NCBI GenBank assembly: GCA_030152585.1
Contig: JASLJC010000040.1
Span: 1-24,033 of the forward strand
Source of the DNA: Savagea sp.
GTDB taxonomy: Bacteria > Bacillota > Bacilli > Bacillales_A > Planococcaceae
Direction: 5' to 3'
Length of the DNA stretch: 24,033 nt
How positions within the stretch are numbered: position 1 is the first letter of the stretch; the number at the start of each line of letters is the position of its first letter. The position numbers were made by a program, and so were the translations under genes. This document shows, piece by piece, positions 12,941-21,714 of this stretch. The notes beneath the pieces are model-generated. The model was not told the origin of the DNA. It saw only the letters and a program-made list of their open reading frames with translations, and did no database searches.

Positions 12941-15238
12941 TTATTTTCGTTTCGTTCGACGTTTCTTCCGTCGAGGTGTTCCTTTTTTTCCAGCGATCGC
13001 TCGGTTACCTCGTGGTGCTTTTTTTCGTTTAGAATCGTTCGATCGACGTTTTCCATCTTTATGGAATACACGTTCACGAGCCGGACGTTGCGATGAACGA
13101 CGGTTCGGTTTAGTATCAACAAACGCGAAGTCAATATTTCCTTCTTCTGGTTCAACGTTCGTCACGACGACTTCGACAACATCTCCGAGACGGTACTGTT
13201 TTGCTGTACGTTCTCCGATCATCATCATCGCTCGTTCGTCAAAACGATAATAATCATCTTTCATTTCACGCACGTGAATTAAACCTTCAACAGTGTTATC
13301 CAGTTCGACGAAAATCCCGAAGTTCGTCACACTTGAAACGATTCCTTCAAATTGTTCGCCTACTTTATCTAACATAAATTGTGCTTTTTTCAATGATTCT
13401 GTATCGCGTTCAGCATCTACTGCACGTCGCTCTCGAGCAGACGTATGCTCAGCGATTTCAGGAAGTTTTGCAGCAATTTTTTTCGTCGCTTTCGGGCCAA
13501 TTTTTCCTTCAATTAAGTAATTGCGAATGAGACGATGCACGATTAAATCCGGATAACGACGGATCGGCGCAGTGAAATGTGTGTAATACTCTGTTGATAG
13601 ACCGAAGTGACCTAAGTTAGCATCTAAATATTTCGCTTGTTGCATCGAACGTAGTAACATCATCGAAATAATCGGTTCTTCTGGCGTTCCTTCAATCTCT
13701 TCTAACAATTGCTGTAATGCTCGTGGATGAACAGACTGTTGACCACCTTTCATCGATAAGCCAAAACTCGTTAAAAATTCGAAGAAGTGTTCTAGACGTG
13801 CTTCTTTCGGGTTTTCGTGAATCCGATACATAAAGGGTACGTTCAACCAGTGGAAATGTTCTGCAATCGTTTCGTTCGCTGCTAACATAAACTCTTCGAT
13901 TAATCGTTCAGATACTGTTCGCTCGATCACTTCAATATCGATAGGCCACCCTTTATCGTCAACGATAATTTTAGACTCTTTGAAGTTAAAGTCAATCGAA
14001 CCCCGTGCTTGACGCTTCGTTCGTAAAATGTGCGCTAACTCTTTCATATGAAAAAGCATAGGAACGACTCGTTCATATTTTTGCATCAACGACGGATCTT
14101 CATGTTCTAAAATATGATATACGTCTTTATACGTCATTCGTTCATCCGAGCGAATGACACTTTCATAAATTTGATGGTCGACGATAGTACCCGTTGCATC
14201 GATTGTCATTTCACATGTCATCGTTAAACGATCAACGTCTGGATTTAATGAACAAATTCCATTTGACAATTTATGTGGCAACATCGGAATAACGCGATCG
14301 GTTAAATATACACTCGTGCCACGGTCATACGCTTCAACGTCCATTGGTGACCCTTCTGTAACGTAGTAGCTCACATCTGAAATGTGAACCGTTAATTGAT
14401 ACATCCCCTCTTCTGTTTTTTTCACAGCGATTGCATCGTCTAAATCTTTCGCATCATCACCGTCAATCGTCACTGTTAATTCATTACGATAATCTTGTCG
14501 TCCTTCTAATTGTTCGCCTAACACTTTATCTGGAATCGCATTCGCTTGTTGTAATACTTCCTCTGGGAAGTCGACTGTAATATCGTGTTTATGAACGATC
14601 GATAAAATATCGACACCTGGGTCATTTTTATGACCGAGTACTTTCGTTACGATTCCCGTTGCTGAACGAATTTCTGTCGGCCACTCTGTAATTTCAACGA
14701 GTACTTTATGACCTTCCATCGCGCCAAGTGTATGCCCTTTTTTAATTAAAATATCCATCGGCATTTTTTTCTCATCTGGAACGACGTAACTATATCCATC
14801 CATTCCTTTAAACGTACCGACAACTGTCGATGTTTTTCGTTCGACGATACGTGTTATTTCACCTTCACGACGATCGCCTGTCGATTGTTCTGAAACACGT
14901 ACGAGCACAGTGTCCCCGTTCATCGCACCATTGGTCTCTGTCGGTGGAATAAAGATATCGTCCATACCTTCCGTTTCAGGAACGACGAAGCCGAAACCTT
15001 TCGCGTGTCCGATAAAACGTCCTCGCATGAAGTTCATTTTCTCCGGCAAACCGTAACGATTAGCACGTGAACGAACGATATCTCCTTTTTGTTCCATTTC
15101 GACGAGTAATTTGACGAAATGTTTAAAGTCGTCCGCTCCTTCAATATGAAGGGCGCGCTGTAGCTCATGCACTGTACTCGGTGTGTAAGACGGTTGTTTC
15201 ATCCATTGTATTAATTGTTCTTTCCATTGTTCAGTCAT
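12941..15238 (-). CDS. rnr: Ribonuclease R
   Basis: Processive 3'-5' exoribonuclease that degrades structured RNA and, with SmpB-tmRNA, non-stop mRNAs. 765 residues: an N-terminal winged-helix region (about 1-65), cold-shock domains (about 70-240), the RNB catalytic domain (about 250-575) with the acidic cluster DDAKDLDDA (261-269), an S1 domain (about 629-708, FEGIVSSVTNFGIFVEL), and a strongly basic Lys/Arg-rich tail (about 710-765), which in RNase R binds SmpB-tmRNA and ribosomes. The ATG follows GGAGGGG. It is co-directional with est (36-base gap) and smpB (15-base gap), with no terminator between them. Confidence 0.97.
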   Translation of the reverse strand: MTEQWKEQLIQWMKQPSYTPSTVHELQRALHIEGADDFKHFVKLLVEMEQKGDIVRSRANRYGLPEKMNFMRGRFIGHAKGFGFVVPETEGMDDIFIPPTETNGAMNGDTVLVRVSEQSTGDRREGEITRIVERKTSTVVGTFKGMDGYSYVVPDEKKMPMDILIKKGHTLGAMEGHKVLVEITEWPTEIRSATGIVTKVLGHKNDPGVDILSIVHKHDITVDFPEEVLQQANAIPDKVLGEQLEGRQDYRNELTVTIDGDDAKDLDDAIAVKKTEEGMYQLTVHISDVSYYVTEGSPMDVEAYDRGTSVYLTDRVIPMLPHKLSNGICSLNPDVDRLTMTCEMTIDATGTIVDHQIYESVIRSDERMTYKDVYHILEHEDPSLMQKYERVVPMLFHMKELAHILRTKRQARGSIDFNFKESKIIVDDKGWPIDIEVIERTVSERLIEEFMLAANETIAEHFHWLNVPFMYRIHENPKEARLEHFFEFLTSFGLSMKGGQQSVHPRALQQLLEEIEGTPEEPIISMMLLRSMQQAKYLDANLGHFGLSTEYYTHFTAPIRRYPDLIVHRLIRNYLIEGKIGPKATKKIAAKLPEIAEHTSARERRAVDAERDTESLKKAQFMLDKVGEQFEGIVSSVTNFGIFVELDNTVEGLIHVREMKDDYYRFDERAMMMIGERTAKQYRLGDVVEVVVTNVEPEEGNIDFAFVDTKPNRRSSQRPARERVFHKDGKRRSNDSKRKKAPRGNRAIAGKKGTPRRKKRRTKRK

Positions 15239-15274
15239 GCAACCCCTCCTTTTCTATTCTATTTTTCTCTTTGA

Positions 15275-16033
15275 CTAAACGGTCCAATCGAGTGATTGTA
15301 AAAACGTATAAATGTCTTCGTGTAATTGTTCTTTTTCCTTTCCGAGCGTAATGATATGCGTAGATTGTTCATACCACTTTAACGCTTTATCCGTAGATGG
15401 ACTTTCTTCGTAAATGATAGAAGCAGATCGTGTATCGATCACTTCATCGTGACGTGCTTGTACGACAAAAAGTGGTGCATAAACGTCTTCCAAACGATGA
15501 CGAACGTCATGCTCGATATACGATTTAAGCGCTGGAAGTGATGGCATCCCCGCTGCTTCAATCGCTTTCATTTCGGATTTGATTGTTTCTTCATCTGTGC
15601 CTTCATATTGCTTATATTTTTGAGCATAGTGAAGTACCCCTTCAAACATGCGATCCGGATTTTCCATAATCATCGGTGCACACATCGGCACGACGCCTTT
15701 AACAGGTCGTTCTGTACTTAATTTTAAAGCAAATACACCGCCGAGCGATAAACCGACAACTGCAATTTCTTCGTATCCTTTTTCTTTTAATGTATCATAA
15801 GCAGCCGTCACATCTTCCCACCACTCGTCTGGATTCGTTTGAATGAGTTGTTCTGGTGGAACGCCATGTCCTCGATAATGAGGAGCATAAGACGTATAAT
15901 TTTTCTTTTCTAAATACCTACCAAGCATTCGAACGTCCGCACTCGTTCCGGTAAAACCGTGTAACAGTAAAACAGCGCGTGGTCCGTGTTCGAAGAAAAA
16001 AGGTTTAGGTTGAACGATTCTCATTTTTCCCAT
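15275..16033 (-). CDS. est: Carboxylesterase (Est30-like alpha/beta hydrolase)
   Basis: Cytoplasmic esterase of short acyl esters, close in size and layout to Geobacillus Est30 and Bacillus YvaK. 252 residues. The oxyanion region is LLLHGFTGT, the nucleophile S96 lies in VGLSLGGV, the acid is D196 in ARHDEVID and the base is H226 in QSTHIITL. The ATG at 16033 is 8 bases after AAAGGAG. Its physiological substrate is unknown. The block secG-est-rnr-smpB is conserved in Bacillales. It has a good candidate promoter upstream and probably starts the est-rnr-smpB transcript. Confidence 0.95.
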   Translation of the reverse strand: MGKMRIVQPKPFFFEHGPRAVLLLHGFTGTSADVRMLGRYLEKKNYTSYAPHYRGHGVPPEQLIQTNPDEWWEDVTAAYDTLKEKGYEEIAVVGLSLGGVFALKLSTERPVKGVVPMCAPMIMENPDRMFEGVLHYAQKYKQYEGTDEETIKSEMKAIEAAGMPSLPALKSYIEHDVRHRLEDVYAPLFVVQARHDEVIDTRSASIIYEESPSTDKALKWYEQSTHIITLGKEKEQLHEDIYTFLQSLDWTV

Positions 16034-16067
16034 ATGAATGGCTCCTTTCCATTTAATGCTTACGTCT

Positions 16068-16097
16068 ATTATACATGGTTACCCTTTCTCGTGTGAA
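16068..16097 (-). promoter_or_regulatory. Candidate promoter of est-rnr-smpB
   Basis: Minus-strand TTCACA (16097-16092, 5 of 6), 18-base spacer, TATAAT (16073-16068, perfect), about 35 bases before the est start. Confidence 0.6.
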
Positions 16098-16156
16098 CTA
16101 TGACAAGTCAAATCTTTTTTTCCATTAAGACGATCATTTTTCACCTTACTCGTCAT
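16079..16156 (-). CDS. Possible 25-residue small ORF upstream of est
   Basis: A minus-strand ATG at 16156 is 5 bases after AAGGAG and encodes 25 residues (MTSKVKNDRLNGKKD and on to HSSHEKG). The strong ribosome site is the only positive evidence. The frame runs through the est promoter and stops just before its -10 box. It has no recognisable motif and is hydrophilic and lysine-rich. It could be a chance frame. Confidence 0.2.
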   Translation of the reverse strand: MTSKVKNDRLNGKKDLTCHSSHEKG

Positions 16157-16215
16157 TTCCGCTCCTTAAGTATTAGCTATCTTTTACGTCTCAAAACGAA
16201 AAAAGTTGCAAAAGA

Positions 16216-16245
16216 AAAACGCCAGACCGAAAGGCCAGACGTTTT
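16216..16245 (-). terminator. Terminator of secG
   Basis: Stem 16216-16228 with 16233-16245 around a 4-base loop. G-U pairs form only on the minus-strand RNA, which then reads TTTTTC. It follows the secG stop by 13 bases. Confidence 0.8.
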
Positions 16246-16258
16246 CATCATTGGTTCG

Positions 16259-16486
16259 TTAAAACTTCATCACTACTAGTGTTAAAACGAAGAACAATAC
16301 TGCAAATACGACGGTTAAACGGTGTAAGACGAGATCGAGACCACGCGCTTTTTGTTTACCAAAAAGTTGCTCAGCCCCACCTGAAATGGCTCCCGATACA
16401 CCTGCACTCGCTCCTGATTGTAATAATACAACCGCGATCAAAGCAACCGCATCAATTAGCAATAGGACAATAAATAATGATTCCAT
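16259..16486 (-). CDS. secG: Preprotein translocase subunit SecG
   Basis: Small accessory subunit of the SecYEG channel. 75 residues with two membrane segments (about 4-22, FIVLLLIDAVALIAVVLLQ, and about 53-72, LVLHRLTVVFAVLFFVLTLV) joined by the conserved cytoplasmic GASAGVSGAISGGAEQLFG loop. The ATG is preceded by AGGAGGTG with a somewhat long spacing. It is flanked by its own promoter and terminator, so it is transcribed separately from eno and est. Confidence 0.95.
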   Translation of the reverse strand: MESLFIVLLLIDAVALIAVVLLQSGASAGVSGAISGGAEQLFGKQKARGLDLVLHRLTVVFAVLFFVLTLVVMKF

Positions 16487-16527
16487 TCGTTTATTCCACC
16501 TCCTGCTCTTCCTTAGACAATACGTCT

Positions 16528-16556
16528 AGTTTAACAAAATGTATCAGACGTGACAA
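16528..16556 (-). promoter_or_regulatory. Promoter of secG
   Basis: Minus-strand TTGTCA (16556-16551, 5 of 6), 17-base spacer, TAAACT (16533-16528), with an extended -10 TG upstream (TGTTAAACT). Confidence 0.6.
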
Positions 16557-16637
16557 CTGAATGTTGTCTCTCTTCTTATCGGATTCGTTTCACACTTTCG
16601 AATAGAAAGAGGTTAAAAACGATTCACATTCATTAAA

Positions 16638-16670
16638 AAACAGACGAGTTCTACTGTCACTCGTCTGTTT
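16638..16670 (-). terminator. Terminator of the glycolytic operon after eno
   Basis: 12-bp perfect stem AAACAGACGAGT/ACTCGTCTGTTT (16638-16649 with 16659-16670). On the minus strand it is followed by further T (CTGTTTTTTAATG). It begins 10 bases after the eno stop. Confidence 0.9.
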
Positions 16671-16680
16671 AGTATGTCGA

Positions 16681-17976
16681 TTATTTTTGAATGTTATAAA
16701 ATGAATCGAGCCCTTGATAAACAGCTGTTGCTTCTAATTCTTCTTCAATACGTAACAATTGGTTATATTTCGCTACACGGTCTGTACGTGATGGTGCACC
16801 TGTTTTAATTTGACCTGCGTTTGTTGCAACAGCGATGTCTGCAATTGTCGTATCTTCTGATTCACCTGAACGGTGTGAAATAACCGCTGTATATCCTGCA
16901 CGTTTTGCCATCTCGATAGCGTCAAACGTCTCCGTTAACGTACCGATTTGGTTCACTTTAATTAAAATCGAGTTCGCAGTATGTTCTTCAATACCACGTG
17001 CTAATTTTTCTGTATTCGTTACGAATAAGTCGTCTCCAACGAGTTGAACTTTATCGCCAATTTTTTCAGTTAACATTTTATGACCTGCCCAGTCATTTTC
17101 ATCCAATCCGTCTTCAATTGAGATAATTGGATATTTTTCGCACATTTCAGCATACCAGTTTGCCATTTCTTCTGCTGTGTACACGACACCTTCACCTGTT
17201 AAGTGATACTTACCATCTTCAGCATTGTAAAACTCAGAAGATGCAGCATCCATCGCTAAACGGATATCTTCACCTGGTTTATACCCTGCACGTTCGATCG
17301 CTTCGATGATCGTTTGAAGCGCTTCTTCGTTCGATTTTAAGTTTGGTGCAAATCCACCTTCGTCGCCGACAGCTGTGTTTAATCCTTTATCTTGTAAAAC
17401 TGCTTTTAATGCGTGGAATACTTCTGCGCCCATTTGTAAACTTTCGCGGAACGTCTTTGCACCGACAGGCATTACCATAAACTCTTGAATGTCGACGTTG
17501 TTATCTGCATGTTCCCCACCATTTAAAATGTTCATCATCGGTACTGGAAGTTGTTTTGCGTTTACGCCACCTAAATATTGATAAAGAGGTAAACCGAAAA
17601 GATCTGCCGCTGCGCGTGCAACTGCAATCGATACACCTAAAATGGCATTTGCTCCGAGGTTTCCTTTATTTGCTGTTCCGTCTAATGCGATCATTTTTTC
17701 ATCAATTTTCACTTGTTCGTGAACAGAATATTTACCAATTAATGCTTCTGCAATTGTCGTGTTCACATTTTCAACGGCTTTTAAAACACCTTTGCCTAAA
17801 TAACGGTCTTTGTCACCGTCGCGAAGTTCTACTGCTTCGTATTCTCCTGTTGATGCACCTGATGGAACGATTGCACGTCCGAATGCACCACTTTCTGTAT
17901 ATACTTCTACTTCTACTGTCGGGTTTCCACGTGAGTCAATAACTTCACGTGCGTGTACTGATTCAATAATACTCAT
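16681..17976 (-). CDS. eno: Enolase
   Basis: Converts 2-phosphoglycerate to phosphoenolpyruvate and is also an RNA-degradosome partner in Bacillales. 431 residues, the normal length: N-terminal DSRGNPTVEVEV, the mobile loop SGASTGEYEA, the substrate loop GGEHADNNVDIQEFM, the general-acid region VGDEGGFAP, the catalytic-lysine segment LIKVNQIGTLTE and the HRSGESEDTTIAD signature. The ATG shares a base with the gpmI stop (TAATG), after AAAGGAG. Last gene of the operon. Confidence 0.98.
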   Translation of the reverse strand: MSIIESVHAREVIDSRGNPTVEVEVYTESGAFGRAIVPSGASTGEYEAVELRDGDKDRYLGKGVLKAVENVNTTIAEALIGKYSVHEQVKIDEKMIALDGTANKGNLGANAILGVSIAVARAAADLFGLPLYQYLGGVNAKQLPVPMMNILNGGEHADNNVDIQEFMVMPVGAKTFRESLQMGAEVFHALKAVLQDKGLNTAVGDEGGFAPNLKSNEEALQTIIEAIERAGYKPGEDIRLAMDAASSEFYNAEDGKYHLTGEGVVYTAEEMANWYAEMCEKYPIISIEDGLDENDWAGHKMLTEKIGDKVQLVGDDLFVTNTEKLARGIEEHTANSILIKVNQIGTLTETFDAIEMAKRAGYTAVISHRSGESEDTTIADIAVATNAGQIKTGAPSRTDRVAKYNQLLRIEEELEATAVYQGLDSFYNIQK

Positions 17977-19517
17977 TATTTATTCTCTCCTTTAATTAAA
18001 GTCGTTCCTGTCATTTCGGCAGGTTGTGTGACACCTAGTAATTGTAACATTGTTGGAGCTAAATCGGCTAAAATTCCGTCAGCACGTAGATCGAGTCCTT
18101 CTTTCGTAATAATTAACGGAACTGGATTCGTCGTATGTGCTGTCATCGGTTTCCCTTCGTCTGTCATCATGACGTCTGCGTTTCCGTGGTCTGCCGTAAT
18201 GATCGCAATGCCATCTTTTTCAAGTAATGCTTCAACAACACGTCCTAATTGAGTATCGACGGTTTCAACGGCTTGAATCGTCGGCTCTAACATTCCACTA
18301 TGACCGACCATATCAGGGTTTGCATAGTTTAAAATAATTGCATCTTGACGATCATTATAAATTTCATCGAGTAATGCTTCCGTCACTTCAGGTGCGCTCA
18401 TTTCAGGTTGTAAATCGTATGTTGCGACTTTTGGTGAATGAATTAAAATGCGCGTCTCCCCTTCGAACTCATCTTCTTTACGACCACTGAAGAAAAACGT
18501 AACGTGTGGATATTTTTCAGTTTCTGCAATACGTAATTGACGTAACCCTGCATCGGCTAATACTTCACCGAGTGTGTTTTTTAAATTTTCACTTTTAAAT
18601 ACGACATCTGATTCGACATCATCGCTGTAATGTGTAAATGACACGTAAGGAGCACGTCGGAAATCTTTTTCGCCCGTATCAAATCCATCGAAACCTTTTT
18701 CAGTGAACGCACGTGACAATTGAATCGCTCGGTCAGGTCGGAAGTTGAAGAAAATAAATGCATCGTCTTCATTCGCTTCGACGACTCCTTCTGACGTTTG
18801 AACGACGTAAGGAACGACGAATTCATCAACGACATCTTGAGCGTAAGATGCGTTTAATCCTTCTAATGCAGTGTCGTATTGTGCACCTTTTCCATAAGCG
18901 ATTGCATCGAATGCTAATTGCGTACGTTCCCATCGTTTATCTCGGTCCATTGCATAGTAACGTCCTGAAATCGATGCAAATTGTCCAACACCGATCGCTT
19001 TCATTTGACGTTCTGTCTCTTCGATATATGTTGTTGCTGTTTTCGGTCCGACGTCGCGTCCGTCTAAAAATCCGTGTACGTAAACACGTTCGACCCCTTG
19101 CTGTTTCGCCATTTGAAGTAAAGCGAACATATGTTCATAATGACTATGAACACCTCCGTCTGATAATAAACCGAGTACGTGTAAAGCACTTCCTTTTTCT
19201 TTGACATCGTTCATCGCTTGGCGCAACGGCTCTTGTTCAAAAAAGTCACCGTCTTCAATTGATTTAAAAATACGCGTTAAGTTTTGATAGACGACACGTC
19301 CTGCACCGATATTCATATGACCGACTTCCGAGTTCCCCATTTGACCATCAGGTAAGCCGACCGCTTCACCTGATGCGCGTAATGTTGTCGTTGAATATTG
19401 TTTCGATAAACGATCTAATACTGGTGTGTTCGCTTGCTTCACGGCGTTGCCTTCTCGTTCTTGTCGTAAGCCGAGTCCGTCTAAAACGATAAGTGCTACT
19501 GGTCCTGTTTTAGTCAT
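17976..19517 (-). CDS. gpmI: 2,3-bisphosphoglycerate-independent phosphoglycerate mutase
   Basis: Mn-dependent interconversion of 3- and 2-phosphoglycerate; alkaline-phosphatase superfamily. About 513 residues. The first metal aspartate is in ALIVLDGLG, the phosphorylated serine S63 in GQMGNSEVGHMNIGAGR, and later ligands in NYANPDMVGHSG and ITADHGNADVM. The preferred ATG is 19517, 9 bases after GGGAG; the ATG at 19523 is only 3 bases from it. The start overlaps tpiA by 8 bases, indicating coupling. Confidence 0.97.
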   Translation of the reverse strand: MTKTGPVALIVLDGLGLRQEREGNAVKQANTPVLDRLSKQYSTTTLRASGEAVGLPDGQMGNSEVGHMNIGAGRVVYQNLTRIFKSIEDGDFFEQEPLRQAMNDVKEKGSALHVLGLLSDGGVHSHYEHMFALLQMAKQQGVERVYVHGFLDGRDVGPKTATTYIEETERQMKAIGVGQFASISGRYYAMDRDKRWERTQLAFDAIAYGKGAQYDTALEGLNASYAQDVVDEFVVPYVVQTSEGVVEANEDDAFIFFNFRPDRAIQLSRAFTEKGFDGFDTGEKDFRRAPYVSFTHYSDDVESDVVFKSENLKNTLGEVLADAGLRQLRIAETEKYPHVTFFFSGRKEDEFEGETRILIHSPKVATYDLQPEMSAPEVTEALLDEIYNDRQDAIILNYANPDMVGHSGMLEPTIQAVETVDTQLGRVVEALLEKDGIAIITADHGNADVMMTDEGKPMTAHTTNPVPLIITKEGLDLRADGILADLAPTMLQLLGVTQPAEMTGTTLIKGENK

Positions 19518-20277
19518 TCGCATTCTCTCCCGCTTGGACGAGATCTAAAAATGACGCAGGCTCTAAACTCGCACCGCCGACTAACGCACCGTCTATATCT
19601 GATTTTGATAATAGCTCTTCTATGTTCGACGGGTTCACACTACCACCGTATTGGATACGCACTGCTTCTCCGACTTCTTCTCCGAACATTTCTTTTACAG
19701 TTAAACGAATTTCGTGACATACTTCGTTCGCATCGTCTGCTGTTGCAGTTTTTCCTGTTCCAATCGCCCAAATCGGTTCGTAAGCAATGACGACAGTAGA
19801 AGCTTTTGCTTCGTCGATATTTGCGAGTGCAGCTTTTACTTGTTGACGTACATGTAGTAATGCATTGCCTTCTTCACGGATATCGAGTGACTCTCCGACA
19901 CAAACGATCGGCGCGATATCGTAATCTAATGCAGCTTTTACTTTTTCATTTACCGTTTCATCTGTTTCGTTGAAATATTGACGGCGCTCAGAGTGACCGA
20001 TAATGACATATGGTACTCCTAAATCCGCCAACATCATTGGACTCGTCTCTCCTGTATATGCTCCTTCAGCTTTATCGTGCATCGTTTGAGCACCGATTTT
20101 CAAACCGGTATTCATCGTACCTGCTAGTAGTGGCGTAATATATAAAGTAGGTGGACAAATTACCGCTTCTACTTTTTCACTAAATGGTACTTCATGCTTA
20201 ACTGATTCTACAAAATCAACTGCTTCGTTAGCATTTTTATTCATTTTCCAGTTCCCTGCAATTATTCGTTTACGCAT
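19510..20277 (-). CDS. tpiA: Triosephosphate isomerase
   Basis: Interconverts dihydroxyacetone phosphate and glyceraldehyde 3-phosphate. 255 residues, the usual TIM-barrel length, with K11 in GNWKMN, H95 in IIGHSERR, the catalytic base E167 in AYEPIWAIGTGKTAT (which includes the loop 6 lid) and the phosphate-binding YGGSVN. The ATG is 5 bases after GGAGGG. It is preceded by an imperfect hairpin between pgk and tpiA that may lower downstream expression. Confidence 0.98.
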   Translation of the reverse strand: MRKRIIAGNWKMNKNANEAVDFVESVKHEVPFSEKVEAVICPPTLYITPLLAGTMNTGLKIGAQTMHDKAEGAYTGETSPMMLADLGVPYVIIGHSERRQYFNETDETVNEKVKAALDYDIAPIVCVGESLDIREEGNALLHVRQQVKAALANIDEAKASTVVIAYEPIWAIGTGKTATADDANEVCHEIRLTVKEMFGEEVGEAVRIQYGGSVNPSNIEELLSKSDIDGALVGGASLEPASFLDLVQAGENAND

Positions 20278-20320
20278 AAGATCCCTCCATTTTTTAATCG
20301 TACTTTCTCAGACATATGAA

Positions 20321-20364
20321 AAGGCGCCGTTTCTGCAGATTGTAATCTGTTGAAATGACGCCTT
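20321..20364 (-). promoter_or_regulatory. Hairpin between pgk and tpiA (possible attenuator or processing site)
   Basis: A long imperfect stem (AAGGCGCCGTTTC 20321-20333 with GAAATGACGCCTT 20352-20364) plus an inner AGAT/ATCT pairing. On the minus strand it ends in only TTTTC, so it is a weak terminator or an RNA stabilising/processing element within the operon. Confidence 0.5.
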
Positions 20365-20412
20365 ACATTCGTATGAAATCAACTTCTTTTCACCGAATAG
20401 GCGTAAAAGTGA

Positions 20413-21600
20413 TTATTTGTCGTCTAGTACGTCGACACCTGGTAACGTTTTGCCTTCCATAAACTCAAGTGACGCACCGCCACCTGTTGAAATATGGTCC
20501 ATTTTTTCACCTAAATGGAATTGTTCTACCGCTGCGGCAGAGTCTCCTCCGCCAATTACGGTGTACGCTTTCGTATCTGCTACAGCTTGTGCTACAGTTT
20601 TCGTTCCATTTTCAAACTTCTCCATTTCGAAAACGCCCATCGGACCGTTCCAAATAATTAATTGAGAATCATGGATAATACGAGCATATTGTTCCGCTGT
20701 TTTCGGACCGATATCAAGTCCCATCCATCCTGCTGGAATCGCATCGATGTCGACAACTTTAGCGTTAGCATCTTTTGAAAAGTCATCTGCAATCACAGCA
20801 TCTACCGGTAAATGGAGTTGCACGCCATTTGCTTTCGCTTTTTCAATAAATGATTTCGCTAATTCCACTTTATCTTCTTCAACTAATGATGAACCTACAT
20901 CGTATCCTTGTGCTTTCGAAAACGTATACGACAGTCCACCACCAATTAATAAATGATCTACTTTATCGAGTAAACGATCGATTACACCGATTTTATCTTT
21001 TACTTTCGCTCCACCAATAATCGATGTAAATGGACGTTTCGGCTCATCTAATGCTTCTCCTAAAATGTTTAATTCATTTTCGAGTAAAGAACCGAGAACG
21101 GCTTCATCGACATATTTCGCAATTCCTGCTGTCGATGCATGCGCACGGTGTGCTGTTCCAAATGCGTCGTTGACGAACACATCTGCATTTTCTGCAAATT
21201 GTTTCGCTAACGTATCGTCATTCGTTTGTTCTCCTTTATGGAAACGAACGTTCTCTAACAAAATAACGTCTCCATTTTTCATTGCGTCAACCGTTTCTTT
21301 GACGATAGCACCTGTCGACTCGTCTAACTTTTTCACATTTTGACCGAGTAATTCGCTCAAACGCTCCCCAACTGCTGTTAAACGTAGGTCGTCTTTCACT
21401 TCGCCATCTGGTCGACCTAAATGTGTCGCTAATTGTACTTTAGCGCCTTGTTCGATTAAATATTGAATCGTTGGAAGTGCGGCACGAATACGTGTATCGT
21501 CCGTCACTACCCCGTCTTTCATCGGAACGTTAAAGTCCACGCGACAAAAGACTCGCTTACCTTCTAATTGTATATCTTTCATTGTCAATTTTGACCCCAT
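20413..21600 (-). CDS. pgk: Phosphoglycerate kinase
   Basis: Makes ATP from 1,3-bisphosphoglycerate. The preferred ATG at 21600 (MGSKLTMKDIQLEGK) gives 395 residues, about the length of other bacterial Pgk proteins; the frame runs on to 21666, but that extension crosses the upstream terminator and is not coding. Motifs are RVDFNVPMKDG, the substrate-binding LATHLGRPDG, the hinge-region FVNDAFGTAHR, IIGGAKVKDK, and the nucleotide sites NGPMGVFE and GGGDSAAAVEQ. GGAGG lies 13 bases upstream, longer than usual. A strong terminator lies only about 35 bases before the start. Confidence 0.97.
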   Translation of the reverse strand: MGSKLTMKDIQLEGKRVFCRVDFNVPMKDGVVTDDTRIRAALPTIQYLIEQGAKVQLATHLGRPDGEVKDDLRLTAVGERLSELLGQNVKKLDESTGAIVKETVDAMKNGDVILLENVRFHKGEQTNDDTLAKQFAENADVFVNDAFGTAHRAHASTAGIAKYVDEAVLGSLLENELNILGEALDEPKRPFTSIIGGAKVKDKIGVIDRLLDKVDHLLIGGGLSYTFSKAQGYDVGSSLVEEDKVELAKSFIEKAKANGVQLHLPVDAVIADDFSKDANAKVVDIDAIPAGWMGLDIGPKTAEQYARIIHDSQLIIWNGPMGVFEMEKFENGTKTVAQAVADTKAYTVIGGGDSAAAVEQFHLGEKMDHISTGGGASLEFMEGKTLPGVDVLDDK

Positions 21601-21634
21601 GAAAAATAGCACACCTCCATATATAATGAAAAAA

Positions 21635-21659
21635 AGAGGAACGGGTGTCCCGTTCCTCT
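21635..21659 (-). terminator. Intra-operon terminator between gapA and pgk
   Basis: A perfect 11-bp GC-rich stem, AGAGGAACGGG (21635-21645) with CCCGTTCCTCT (21649-21659), with a 3-base loop and then seven T on the minus strand. No convincing pgk promoter lies between it and pgk, so partial readthrough is expected to give much more gapA than pgk mRNA. Confidence 0.88.
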
Positions 21660-21714
21660 CACCCAAACTCTATTATAGTAGGTCGTCTTGAGAATGGCTA
21701 TTGTTTTCTATGAA

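Noticed and set aside
12595..13155. Minus-strand frame of 186 codons across the rnr tail and smpB
   Set aside because: Alternative frame of the Lys/Arg-rich RNase R tail; both overlapped genes are certain, and the peptide has no family features.
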